From assembly GCA_900112995.1 (NCBI GenBank), contig FONU01000005.1, forward strand, positions 62,001-126,000: DNA of 64,000 nt. The letters are read 5' to 3'. Below are positions 45,877-54,990 of this stretch, one piece after another. The stretch comes from [Lactobacillus] rogosae. Its GTDB lineage: Bacteria; Bacillota; Clostridia; Lachnospirales; Lachnospiraceae. Each line of letters starts with the position of its first letter. Positions within the stretch are counted from its first letter, which is position 1. The notes below the pieces were generated by a model. It made no database searches. It was not told where the DNA came from and saw only the letters and a list, made by a program, of their open reading frames with translations. The translations under genes and the position numbers were made by a program.

Positions 45877-45905
45877 AGAATAACAGAATTATTATCTGTT
45901 GTCAA
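45877..45905 (-). promoter_or_regulatory. Promoter of the que operon
   Basis: TTGACA at 45905-45900, exactly 17 bases, TATTCT at 45882-45877, directly after the stop codon of the ECF transporter gene. Confidence 0.8.
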
Positions 45906-45909
45906 CATT

Positions 45910-46677
45910 TTATAAATCTCTTAACATATCTGTCTTCTTCATAACTGGTCTTAAGGCAATATAAAGTATTGAAGCTACAATTACTGCTATAATAGCATTA
46001 ACTGTTGTTGTTATCGCACCAATCTTTGCAAGTGCCTTAGCTAAATCCTGAGGTACTCCAAGAAGATATGTCTTGTAGAAGTAACCAACTACAGGGTCTG
46101 CCACAATATTGAAAGCCATACCGCATATGCTTGAAACTATTGTTGCTACAGTAATATACTTAGCAGAATGCTCCTTTGATATCTTGAATAACTTATGTGC
46201 TACAAATCCTACAATAAGACCAATGCATAATTTTAATATAAATGTCTTAGGTGCACTTGTAACATAGGCTGTTGTAAGATCACTTATTGTCATACCCACA
46301 GCTCCTGCAAGACCGCCCCATGTACCGCCTATAAGTAATGCTGCAAGAACGCAGAATACATTACCAAAATGAAACATAGTTCTCTCTGTTCCTACCGGAA
46401 TATCAATCTTAATAAATGTTGCACCAACATAACATAATGCTGCACAAAGTGCTGCCTGTGCTATAACTTTGGCATCAACCGGCTTTTTCTCTGACTTGCA
46501 GAATGTATTATATAAGCCCGAGATTAATACTACTGCACCAATTATTGTGACGAGTAATGAAAATGCATATGCTTTATTACCCTTTACAACATATGTATTA
46601 ACACAAAGCACAATACCGATAATCATAATAACTGCACCGATAACAGCCTGAATAATACTTTTTGATTTTTCTTTCAT
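45910..46677 (-). CDS. ECF transporter S component, possibly for a queuosine precursor
   Basis: A 255-residue membrane protein starting at 46677 (MKEKSKSIIQAV) after GGAGG. Two helices at the N-terminus precede the S-component body: AQAALCAALCYVGATFIKID, MFHFGNVFCVLAALLIGGTW, GGLAGAVGMTISDLTTAYVT and a further three helices. The FHFGN and GGxWGGLAGAxG patterns place it among ECF substrate-binding subunits. The que operon starts five bases beyond its stop, so a deazaguanine substrate is plausible, but no aptamer is seen before this gene and the substrate is not proven. The shared ATPase module is not in the window. Confidence 0.7.
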   Translation of the reverse strand: MKEKSKSIIQAVIGAVIMIIGIVLCVNTYVVKGNKAYAFSLLVTIIGAVVLISGLYNTFCKSEKKPVDAKVIAQAALCAALCYVGATFIKIDIPVGTERTMFHFGNVFCVLAALLIGGTWGGLAGAVGMTISDLTTAYVTSAPKTFILKLCIGLIVGFVAHKLFKISKEHSAKYITVATIVSSICGMAFNIVADPVVGYFYKTYLLGVPQDLAKALAKIGAITTTVNAIIAVIVASILYIALRPVMKKTDMLRDL

Positions 46678-46845
46678 AAAGTCCTCCAATCTGGTATGCA
46701 ATATATATTAATCTGCATACGAGTCATTAGTAATAATTAACAGCTAAAACATACATATCTTGTATGTATTAATTGTTATTATGAAAGAATAATCTTTTAT
46801 AGGCATTATTAAAAGTGTCAATCTAATATTAATTTATAAGGTCAG

Positions 46846-47853
46846 TTACTGATACTCCCTTACTAAGAACATTGGCTTTATAGCCATTATCTCATCATAT
46901 TCTTCCTGTTCAACTGCAACGCTTGAATTAAGTGCCTTTAAATCGCTCTTTAATACTTCAAGTGCTTCATCTGCTTTCACCGCTCTGCCTTCCTCTATAA
47001 TATCAATCATTCTCTTAAGAACAACTGGATGAGCATACCACGCTGGAATTGGGAAGTCTGGATAATTGTGTATATATTCTTCCATATCCTCAACCGCACT
47101 CATAAGGTGGCTCTCTATGTATTTCTTATTATTCTTCGCTGTTGGAAGTACATTGGCACTTGAAAAAAGGAATATTGCCGCAAGTCCAAATAATAAGAAA
47201 TATACAGCAAAACCGGCGTGTGTTATAAGAGCAAATATTCCATATATAAGAGCTGCTGCCCCAAGAAGTGTTATACTGAGTGCAACCCATTTGTAAGCAG
47301 GATTGCTTCTGTCATATACTCTCTTTCTCTTAGCTCCTGCACTTAACTGTATGCTTAACTCCTCATTACGGTTAAGATATTCCATACAGTTATTAAGCAC
47401 TGCTACATTTGCCTTAGCTTCTTTACTGATTGCTACTGCTTTCTTCTGTTCTTTAAGTCTTTCTTTTTGTTTAAGACGTTTCTCAGCTTCTTCACTGTGA
47501 AGTCTTATATACGGGTGTGTCTGTTTAATATATGCAAGAAGAGAATCTACATTTTCTTCAAACTTGAAATTACACTGCTTCTCTTCTCCGTTATCATACT
47601 CAACAACAAGATAAGGAATTGTTGCAAATAATCCTTTGCCAGTAAATCCTCCTTTACTCATAGCAACTCTCTTAAATATTCTTTTAACATTGGACAGTGG
47701 AATATAATATCTCCTGTCAAAATAAAAGCTATTAAGATATATAGCCTTTTCGCCAACACCACAGGGACCAAACTTTCTGCAATTCTTTCTGTCTTTTACA
47801 AGCTCTTCCTTGCTAAGTGTTGTTCTGGATAAACAATGCGGCTTAAAAAGCAT
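46846..47853 (-). CDS. Two-TM protein of unknown function
   Basis: A 335-residue protein starting at 47853 (MLFKPHCLSRTT) after AAGGAG. The N-terminal part (1-110) is soluble with strands (AIYLNSFYFDRRYYIPLSNV, YLVVEYDNGEEKQCNFKF), reminiscent of a PH-like fold. A basic helical segment follows (about 120-190), then a pair of membrane helices (ALSITLLGAAALIYGIFALI, FAVYFLLFGLAAIFLFS) and a helical C-terminus. I do not recognise the family, though similar proteins appear common in Lachnospiraceae. It is a single gene. Confidence 0.6.
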   Translation of the reverse strand: MLFKPHCLSRTTLSKEELVKDRKNCRKFGPCGVGEKAIYLNSFYFDRRYYIPLSNVKRIFKRVAMSKGGFTGKGLFATIPYLVVEYDNGEEKQCNFKFEENVDSLLAYIKQTHPYIRLHSEEAEKRLKQKERLKEQKKAVAISKEAKANVAVLNNCMEYLNRNEELSIQLSAGAKRKRVYDRSNPAYKWVALSITLLGAAALIYGIFALITHAGFAVYFLLFGLAAIFLFSSANVLPTAKNNKKYIESHLMSAVEDMEEYIHNYPDFPIPAWYAHPVVLKRMIDIIEEGRAVKADEALEVLKSDLKALNSSVAVEQEEYDEIMAIKPMFLVREYQ

Positions 47854-47964
47854 AGCAATCAACTCCTTTTCAACAATATCATTATAATTATGATACAAAT
47901 ACATTATAATACAATTCATATTTAATAATAATTCACTTCATCTTCTGCACTCATATCATAATAT

Positions 47965-48006
47965 ATAAAAGGAGGGAATATATCCTGAGGACTTCCCTCC
48001 TTTTAT
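47965..48006 (-). terminator. Terminator of cstA
   Basis: AAAAGGAGGGAA (47967-47978) pairs with TTCCCTCCTTTT (47993-48004), a perfect 12-bp stem 64 bp after the cstA stop. The A/T ends can supply T-runs on both strands. Confidence 0.8.
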
Positions 48007-48069
48007 TCTAATAAGCTAACCTGCTTCATATGGCTGCTTATCATTATATTCTATTACTACTGTTATGTA

Positions 48070-49515
48070 TTAAGCAGCTTCCTTTGTATGCTTTCTTGTT
48101 GCATACATAAATATTCCAAAGAATACTGCGGCAATTATAATACCGGCTGGGTAAGCTACCTTTGTACCAAGGTTAAGACACTCTTTTGCATAGAAGAAAT
48201 ATGTCATTGAAACAGCACTCATAAATGTTGCAGGAACTGCTGTAATCCAGTAATTCTTCTTTTCCTTGAATAAGAACATACTAGCTGTCCAGAGAACTAT
48301 CATAGCAAGTGTCTGGTTAGTCCAACTGAAGTATCTCCATATAATTGTGTAATCAAGGTGTCCAACAAATGCACCAACTGCAAGTAATGGAACACAAAGC
48401 ATAAGTCTCTTAGCGTACTTACCCTGATCAATCTTGAACCAGTCTGCAAGTACAAGTCTTGCACTTCTGAAAGCTGTATCACCAGATGTGATAGGGCATA
48501 CAATAACACCTATCATAGCAAGTGCAACACCAACACCACCCATTGTCTTTGAGCATACATCATATATAGCTGCTGACTGTCCATTGGCAAGTATTGCACT
48601 TAAGCCTGTGCTTAAACCATCTGTTACTTCATAGATTGAACAGCCTGCTGCTGCCCATATTAAAGCGATAATACCTTCGGCAACCATTGCACCATAGAAT
48701 ACGAAATGTCCCTGCTTCTCTGACTTCATACAACGAGCCATAAGAGGTGACTGTGTTGCGTGGAAACCTGATATAGCACCACAGGCAACTGTTATGAACA
48801 TTACACTCCATATTGGAGTTGCCTTAGGATGCATATTAGTGAAGTGTGACCATATCTCTGGTATCTGGTACTGTGAGTGAGTAAATATACCAAGTGCAAC
48901 ACCAAGTGCCATAATGATAAGACATATACCAAATAATGGATAAATACGTCCGATAATCTTATCAATTGAAATAAATGTTGCAATGAAATAGTATGCAAGA
49001 ATTATCCATAACCAGAATTCTGTACTGGTAACAATTCCTGATACGTTACCATTCTTGAAAAGAGTTACAATAAGTCCAGCAGGACCTACTGCGAATACTG
49101 TACCAACCATAACAAGAAGTACAACACTGAATACTCTCATTACATTCTTCATAAATCCGCCAAGGTATATACCACATACCTCTGAGATTGATGCACCATC
49201 ATTACGTTCTGATAACATACCTGAGAAATAATCGTGTACACCACCAGCGAAGATAGTACCAAATGTAATCCATAAGAATACAACCGGGCCCCATAAAGCA
49301 CCCTGCATAGCTCCGAATATTGGTCCTAAACCTGCAATATTCAAAAGCTGTACTAAAAACAGTTTCCATTGTGGCATTACTACATAGTCAACGCCATCAT
49401 TAATCTTAACTGCTGGAGTTTCTCTGTCGTCTGGTGCAAATGTATTCTCTACAACTTTACCATACACAAAGTAACCGCCAATTAAAAGAAACAAGCAAAT
49501 GAAAAAACTAATCAT
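48070..49515 (-). CDS. CstA-family carbon starvation transporter
   Basis: A 481-residue membrane protein with about 13 hydrophobic segments. It has the CstA signatures DYVVMPQWKLFLVQLLNIAG, GPIFGAMQGALWGPVVFLWI, GGVHDYFSGMLSERNDGAS, GFHATQSPLMARCMKSE and ITSGDTAFRSARL. CstA/BtsT-type proteins import pyruvate or peptides during starvation. This is the shorter form lacking the extended C-terminus of E. coli CstA. No two-component regulator is adjacent. It has its own promoter and terminator. Confidence 0.92.
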   Translation of the reverse strand: MISFFICLFLLIGGYFVYGKVVENTFAPDDRETPAVKINDGVDYVVMPQWKLFLVQLLNIAGLGPIFGAMQGALWGPVVFLWITFGTIFAGGVHDYFSGMLSERNDGASISEVCGIYLGGFMKNVMRVFSVVLLVMVGTVFAVGPAGLIVTLFKNGNVSGIVTSTEFWLWIILAYYFIATFISIDKIIGRIYPLFGICLIIMALGVALGIFTHSQYQIPEIWSHFTNMHPKATPIWSVMFITVACGAISGFHATQSPLMARCMKSEKQGHFVFYGAMVAEGIIALIWAAAGCSIYEVTDGLSTGLSAILANGQSAAIYDVCSKTMGGVGVALAMIGVIVCPITSGDTAFRSARLVLADWFKIDQGKYAKRLMLCVPLLAVGAFVGHLDYTIIWRYFSWTNQTLAMIVLWTASMFLFKEKKNYWITAVPATFMSAVSMTYFFYAKECLNLGTKVAYPAGIIIAAVFFGIFMYATRKHTKEAA

Positions 49516-49580
49516 AACCTTGTCCTCCTTTACTTTAGAATAAAATATTTAACTTATCACAGTACTGTTCCGTTAGCTTT

Positions 49581-49608
49581 ATTATAGTATAATTAATAAA
49601 AATTTCAA
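49581..49608 (-). promoter_or_regulatory. Promoter of cstA
   Basis: TTGAAA at 49608-49603, 16 bases, TATAAT at 49586-49581, about 65 bp before the start codon. It lies immediately downstream of the terminator of the preceding gene. Confidence 0.65.
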
Positions 49609-49615
49609 CTTTGAA

Positions 49616-49652
49616 AATAAAAAAAATGTGCCAAAAAAGCCTGGCACATTTT
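49616..49652 (-). terminator. Terminator of the double-activase gene
   Basis: On the - strand AAAATGTGCC pairs with GGCACATTTT (49652-49643, 49632-49623) and runs into eight Ts. It lies about 80 bp after the stop codon at 49734. Confidence 0.88.
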
Positions 49653-49733
49653 AGTATTTATTAACAAATTTTATTTATTTTTTATATTTCTTTTTGAATA
49701 ACATTGACAAATCATCGTTTGTGTATCTCAACA

Positions 49734-52700
49734 TCAGCTATTCATAATCATCATCTGCATTCTGTTTTCAACGTTAGCATAGCTTGTATCAGGGTCAAGA
49801 TCAAGAGGCAGAATTGTAACATTTGGGTAGTCTTCTTTTATTCTCTTTATTACCCCTCTTCCGCATATATGATTAGGCAGACAGCCAAAAGGCTGTAATA
49901 TAATAAATGACTTTACGCCTTCCTTAGCATAATGTACAATCTCTGCTGCCATAAGCCAGCCCTCACCACAGCTTAGGGTTTCAGGAATTATATTTTTAAC
50001 TCCCTGATACATATCCCTTGGTCTTAATGCCTTTTTGTACAAAGGATGAAGAACAGCCGTCTTCTCCAACGACTTCTGGACGTGGTCAAACAGCCAGTCA
50101 ACAGCAAATGGATATGGGAATATATTTGCATTATAATCCTTTATCTCAGCCATAGATGCAAGAAAATCTTTTCTTAGCTGGTCTGTTATTCTTGGGAATA
50201 TAGTTTCCATTCCATTTTCTTCCATATATCTTTCAATATTAAAGTTAGAGCCTGAATGATATGTAACAAGCAGTTCTCCTGTTATGAATACTTTAGGCTT
50301 TAAATGGCTTCTGTCATAAGGTATCGCCGCCATATCCTTCATTCCCTGTTCAAATGCTTTTCTTGCACTTCCAATTCCAGATTTAATAGCCTGTGAAAGA
50401 TTATCAACACACTGCTGGTATACCCTGTCTGTTTCGCCTTTATTAATCTCATAAGGACGTGTCTTTCTGCATACATCAGTAAGCATATCAAGCATCATAA
50501 ATGACCATACAGCCTCTAATACCGCACTAACTCCAAGTAAGAATACACCTGGGTGATTTCTTTTAGTATCATTAACATCAGTTGTAAGAATTGGCACATT
50601 ACTAAAGCCTGCAGAATCAAGTCCTTTTCTAAGAAGTCCTGCGTAATGTGACATACGACAGTCACACTGGAATTTAACCATTCCAACGGCAACCTCGTCC
50701 TGATTATAACCGCCGCGTTTTAATTCACCTATAAGCTCTCCTATAACCATCTGGGCTGGGAAACATATATCATTATGTACATATTTCTTTCCAAGCTTAA
50801 TCTGCTCTGTTGAACCTATTGGTATTCTCTTAACTTTGAAATTCTCTTTTTCCAATATACCCTCAAGAATTTTAGAAACCTCAACTGATATATTAGGCAC
50901 AAGAATAGTTCTTATCTTCTTATCTTTCCTATAGAACTTGGCAGGACTTGGCTCTTTAAGCTCCTCATACATATGCTTCTTTATGAATTCTTCATCTTTA
51001 ATCCCACGTCTTATCTGTACAGACTTTATAAACGACTGTATTCTTATTCCAAGTGCTCCTGTCGCATCACTTTCATCAACTTTTAGAATAAGGGGCGGCT
51101 TATGTCCGCTCTCATTCATTATTCTTATAATCTCATCTGAAAGTATTGCATCATGTCCACAGCCAAAACTTACAATCTGCACATATTCAAGCTCTGGTGT
51201 CTTAGCTGCTATCATCGCCGCTGACAACATTCTTGTATGGAAATTATTGGTTATCTCTGCCCTTGTATTAGAAAGCACCTGCTCATTAAGCTTGTCAAGA
51301 CCATCAACAGGAATAACAGCAATTCCTTTCTTTGCAAGCATTTTCGATATATTCTTGCTTACAAATGGGTCTGTATGATATGGTCTTCCTGCAAGCACAA
51401 CAGCAAATGTATTATTCTTCTTAGCATTATCAATAGCCATATTGCTAAGTCTTATAAGTTCACCCTTAAATCCATTTCTTGCATCTGCTGCCTGTCTATA
51501 AGCTTCCTCTGCCTCACTCTTTGATACTGAAAGTTCATTGACAGCATATTCTATTATCTGGTGTCTTCTGTCTTTCTTTGAGAACCAGTGGAATATAGGT
51601 GTATCAAACTTAACCCCGTACTGTTTCTCTGGGTTCTGTGAGTTTCTTACAACCATAGGATATCCCATAACAACAGAACACACATAAGGACTCAGCTTAT
51701 CAGTTCCTTCTGGTGGCATATGCATAACATATGGCATAAATATTCTATCAACATTCTGGCTGGCAAGATCCTCTATATGTCCGTGAACAAGCTTTGCCGG
51801 AAAACATATTGTATCTGAAGCTACATATTTAAGCCCTTTCTCATACATTTTCCTGTTGCTTTTATGAGAAAGCTTGACATTATAACCCAATGCCTTAAAA
51901 AATGTTGTCCAGAACGGCATACTGTCAAAGAATTCAAGAACTCTTGGTATTCCGATTGTTATATCCTTGTGCTTTGAAACTTCTTTGTAATCATACGCCT
52001 TAAATAGCATTTTCTCACGCATTGCAAACACATCGAGCACGGCGTTCTCTTTGCTGTTTTCTTTAGTATCCTCAAGTACCGCCGCTGTTTCATCAAGTAT
52101 AAGTCCATTTTCACACCTATTGCCTGTAACCCATCTGCCGCCGTCAGGGAATGTAAGAACATTTCTTAAGCAGTGATTGCCGCAATGCTCACAACGTACT
52201 CCCGATTGTGTTGTGTATTCAAATTTCTTCACAGCCTCAAAGCCTATAAATGATGAGCTTTCACCATTCGCATAGCCTTCTTCTTTTATATGTTTCTTGG
52301 CTGCAAGTGCCGCACCAAGTGCTCCCATCTCACCTGGGAATGGTGCGAGAGTAACATTCATATCAAGATATTCTTCTATGGCACGAAGAACAGCCCTGTT
52401 TCTAAAAGTTCCCCCCTGAACTACTACTTTTTCACCAAGCTCTTTTGTATTGGCAACTCGCACAACCTTAGTGAACACATTTTCAATAATCGAACGGCAC
52501 AGACCTGCCATAATATCATCAGGGTTCTTGCCATCTCTCTGTTCATTAATTATTGTACTGTTCATAAATACTGTGCATCTGCTTCCTAAATGTGCTGGAC
52601 TAACTGAGCTGAATGCCCTTTTAGCAATATCCTTAACATCTATGTTTAGATTGGATGCAAAGTTCTCAAGGAATGACCCACAGCCTGATGAACAGGCCTC

Positions 52701-54119
52701 ATTGAGCATAATATTAGTTATTACGCCGTCATTAAGCCATATTGCTTTCATATCCTGACCGCCAATATCCAGCACAAATGTTGTATCAGGATAGAACTTC
52801 TGACAACCTGTCGTGTGTGCGACAGTTTCTACTGTATGGTAATCAGCCCTGAATGCCTTGGCAAGAAGATGTTCTCCATAACCTGTTGTTCCCATTCCCC
52901 TGCACACAAGCTTAATTCCTTTATCAGCATATTTATCATATATCTTTGTTATACCCTCTTTAACCACTTTTATAGGGTCACCGTGGTTATTAGCGTAAAA
53001 TGTATCTATAACTTTTTCTTCTTCATCTATAAGCACGAATTTAGATGTTGTACTGCCTGAGTCAATTCCAAGATATACATTCAGTACACCATTCTTAATA
53101 TGTGGCTCACTCAGCTTATAAAGCTCTTTATCGTGTCTTTGGGTAAACTCTTTATAATCTGCCTCATCTGCAAAGAATGGCTTGCTGACTGCTTTATGCT
53201 CTTTTATTAAAGACCTGTCAAAAGTATCAATTCTATTAATAAGCTCGTCAATAGTGACATATGTATCATCATCAAATAAATTATCTATCGCAACTGCTGT
53301 TCCATATGCAACTATTGTTTCTGCATGTTGTGGAACTATATAATCCTTATCTGATAGTCCAAGCCTTTCTGCAAATACCCTTATAAGTGTAGAATTAAAT
53401 GTAAGAGGTCCTCCCTCGAATATTATAGGTGCTTTTAACTCAAGTCCCTGTGACAATCCACCTATTGTCTGCTTGGCTATGGCGTGAAATGTTGACAAAG
53501 CAATATCAGCCCTGTCAGCTCCCTGTATTAATAATGGCTGTATATCTGTCTTTGCAAATACACCACATCTTCCTGATATGTCATATACAGTTGTACCTTT
53601 TGCCGCAAGGCTCTCAAATTCTTCTGTCTTAACGCCAAGCAGTGTTGCTATCTCGTCTATAAATGCACCCGTTCCGCCTGCACAGCTTCCATTCATACGC
53701 ATATCAGATGTCATAAGCCTGCCTGTATTATCATCAAAATAAAAGAAGATTACCTTAGCATCCTGTCCACCAAGTTCAATCGCTGTTCGTATATCCGGAT
53801 ACAGTCTTTGTACTGCCGCCGCATTAGCAACAACTTCCTGAATATAATGTATTCCCAATGCCCTGCTCACCGGCTTTCCACCTGAACCGCATACTGCTGC
53901 CTTAAAGTTTTTCCCACTAAGGAGCTCCTTTACCTCACTAAGAAGAGTTCTTGCTGTGTCAATCTGCCTTGCGTTATGTCTTACATATTTGGAATACACA
54001 ACATCATTGGTATTAATATCTGTTATTACAAGCTTAACTGTTGTTGAACCTACATCTATTCCTACCCTTATATCACTATTATCTGATAATCTGTTCTTTA
54101 CAAGTTCTTCCATCTTCAT
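49734..54119 (-). CDS. Giant 2-hydroxyacyl-CoA dehydratase activase-related protein
   Basis: A 1461-residue cytosolic protein joining several parts of the 2-hydroxyglutaryl-CoA dehydratase/benzoyl-CoA reductase system. Two ASKHA ATPase modules occur in tandem: the first with VGIDVGSTTVKLVI, ELGGQDAK and NGSCAGGTGAFIDE; the second (from about 345) with LGIDSGSTTSKFVLI, DIGGQDMKAI and ACSSGCGSFLENFA. Each has the conserved cysteine for a bridging Fe-S cluster. A cysteine cluster follows (CEHCGNHCLRNV), then a DUF2229-type part (ITIGIPRVLEFFDSMPFWTT), and a C-terminal dehydratase-like half with NDICFPAQMVIGELIGELK and FGCLPNHICGRGVIKR. Such fusions are common in clostridia, but the reaction is unknown. 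Probably oxygen-sensitive. Confidence 0.88.
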   Translation of the reverse strand: MKMEELVKNRLSDNSDIRVGIDVGSTTVKLVITDINTNDVVYSKYVRHNARQIDTARTLLSEVKELLSGKNFKAAVCGSGGKPVSRALGIHYIQEVVANAAAVQRLYPDIRTAIELGGQDAKVIFFYFDDNTGRLMTSDMRMNGSCAGGTGAFIDEIATLLGVKTEEFESLAAKGTTVYDISGRCGVFAKTDIQPLLIQGADRADIALSTFHAIAKQTIGGLSQGLELKAPIIFEGGPLTFNSTLIRVFAERLGLSDKDYIVPQHAETIVAYGTAVAIDNLFDDDTYVTIDELINRIDTFDRSLIKEHKAVSKPFFADEADYKEFTQRHDKELYKLSEPHIKNGVLNVYLGIDSGSTTSKFVLIDEEEKVIDTFYANNHGDPIKVVKEGITKIYDKYADKGIKLVCRGMGTTGYGEHLLAKAFRADYHTVETVAHTTGCQKFYPDTTFVLDIGGQDMKAIWLNDGVITNIMLNEACSSGCGSFLENFASNLNIDVKDIAKRAFSSVSPAHLGSRCTVFMNSTIINEQRDGKNPDDIMAGLCRSIIENVFTKVVRVANTKELGEKVVVQGGTFRNRAVLRAIEEYLDMNVTLAPFPGEMGALGAALAAKKHIKEEGYANGESSSFIGFEAVKKFEYTTQSGVRCEHCGNHCLRNVLTFPDGGRWVTGNRCENGLILDETAAVLEDTKENSKENAVLDVFAMREKMLFKAYDYKEVSKHKDITIGIPRVLEFFDSMPFWTTFFKALGYNVKLSHKSNRKMYEKGLKYVASDTICFPAKLVHGHIEDLASQNVDRIFMPYVMHMPPEGTDKLSPYVCSVVMGYPMVVRNSQNPEKQYGVKFDTPIFHWFSKKDRRHQIIEYAVNELSVSKSEAEEAYRQAADARNGFKGELIRLSNMAIDNAKKNNTFAVVLAGRPYHTDPFVSKNISKMLAKKGIAVIPVDGLDKLNEQVLSNTRAEITNNFHTRMLSAAMIAAKTPELEYVQIVSFGCGHDAILSDEIIRIMNESGHKPPLILKVDESDATGALGIRIQSFIKSVQIRRGIKDEEFIKKHMYEELKEPSPAKFYRKDKKIRTILVPNISVEVSKILEGILEKENFKVKRIPIGSTEQIKLGKKYVHNDICFPAQMVIGELIGELKRGGYNQDEVAVGMVKFQCDCRMSHYAGLLRKGLDSAGFSNVPILTTDVNDTKRNHPGVFLLGVSAVLEAVWSFMMLDMLTDVCRKTRPYEINKGETDRVYQQCVDNLSQAIKSGIGSARKAFEQGMKDMAAIPYDRSHLKPKVFITGELLVTYHSGSNFNIERYMEENGMETIFPRITDQLRKDFLASMAEIKDYNANIFPYPFAVDWLFDHVQKSLEKTAVLHPLYKKALRPRDMYQGVKNIIPETLSCGEGWLMAAEIVHYAKEGVKSFIILQPFGCLPNHICGRGVIKRIKEDYPNVTILPLDLDPDTSYANVENRMQMMIMNS

Positions 54120-54160
54120 TGCCTTACCTTTATATATACTTATATATTTATATATATCAT

Positions 54161-54895
54161 TTACATTTCATCAAGTGTAGTAATAATATCCTGCACATTC
54201 TCAACTATGTAATCTGCTCCTGCATTCTCAAGCTCATTTTCTTCAGCAAATCCATATCTGACACCGATAGACTCTATTCCGCAGTTCTTAGCTCCAAGAA
54301 TATCATCTTTTCTGTCACCAATCATAATTGAATCAGCCTTGATATCATTTAAAATATCTGCTGTATCTGATACATTTGTTGTATCCGAAGCATTAGTAAT
54401 ATCCGCGTTATCAGCTTTATTTAGCTTTATAATCTGGTTAAATACCTCATTAATCACATCATCCTTATGTCTTCTTGCACCGCCCTCTAATTCACTTCCT
54501 ACAGCTATATCAAAATATTGCTCTATATCAAAATACTTAAGTATCGTAGGAACATATATTTCAGGCTTACATGTTGCAAGTGCTGTTATGTAACCTTCTT
54601 TCTTTAAACTGCTTAACAGTTCTTTTATTCCATCAAATAATCTGTTCTCATATATTCCTGTATCTTTATATCTTTCCCTGTAATAATTAACCGCCTTTAA
54701 CGCATCCTCTCTACTTAAGCCGTGAAATTTAGCAAAGCTTTCATCAAGCGGAGGTCCTATATATCTTTTAAGCACTGCCTCGTCATTCTCTGTTATCCCA
54801 AGCTTATCAAGTGCATACTGCACACTCTTTGTTATTCCCTCACTTGAATCTGTAAGTGTTCCGTCCAAATCAAATAAAATATATTTCTTTCTCAT
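54161..54895 (-). CDS. HAD-superfamily phosphatase (phosphoglycolate phosphatase-like)
   Basis: A 244-residue phosphatase. Motif I is KYILFDLDGTLTDSSEG, the cap has IGPPLDESFAKFHG, motif II is ALATCKPEIYV and motif IV SIMIGDRKDDILGAKNCGIE. Order and length fit Gph/PpaX-like enzymes. An unusual insertion (about 165-190) built from ITNASDTTNVSDTADI lies just before motif IV and looks like local repeat expansion. It lies 41 bp upstream of the large activase gene on the same strand. The substrate is uncertain. Confidence 0.88.
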   Translation of the reverse strand: MRKKYILFDLDGTLTDSSEGITKSVQYALDKLGITENDEAVLKRYIGPPLDESFAKFHGLSREDALKAVNYYRERYKDTGIYENRLFDGIKELLSSLKKEGYITALATCKPEIYVPTILKYFDIEQYFDIAVGSELEGGARRHKDDVINEVFNQIIKLNKADNADITNASDTTNVSDTADILNDIKADSIMIGDRKDDILGAKNCGIESIGVRYGFAEENELENAGADYIVENVQDIITTLDEM

Positions 54896-54932
54896 AGATT
54901 ATCCTTTCAATTCTTTATATGTTATACAAATA

Positions 54933-54967
54933 CAAAAGAGGTGCACCTTTTACGTCCACCTCTTTTG
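54933..54967 (-). terminator. Terminator after the flotillin gene
   Basis: CAAAAGAGGTG (54933-54943) pairs with CACCTCTTTTG (54957-54967); T-rich ends serve - strand transcripts. It lies 24 bp beyond the flotillin stop codon. Confidence 0.75.
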
Positions 54968-54990
54968 ATAATCAATTATACTATTTTAAA

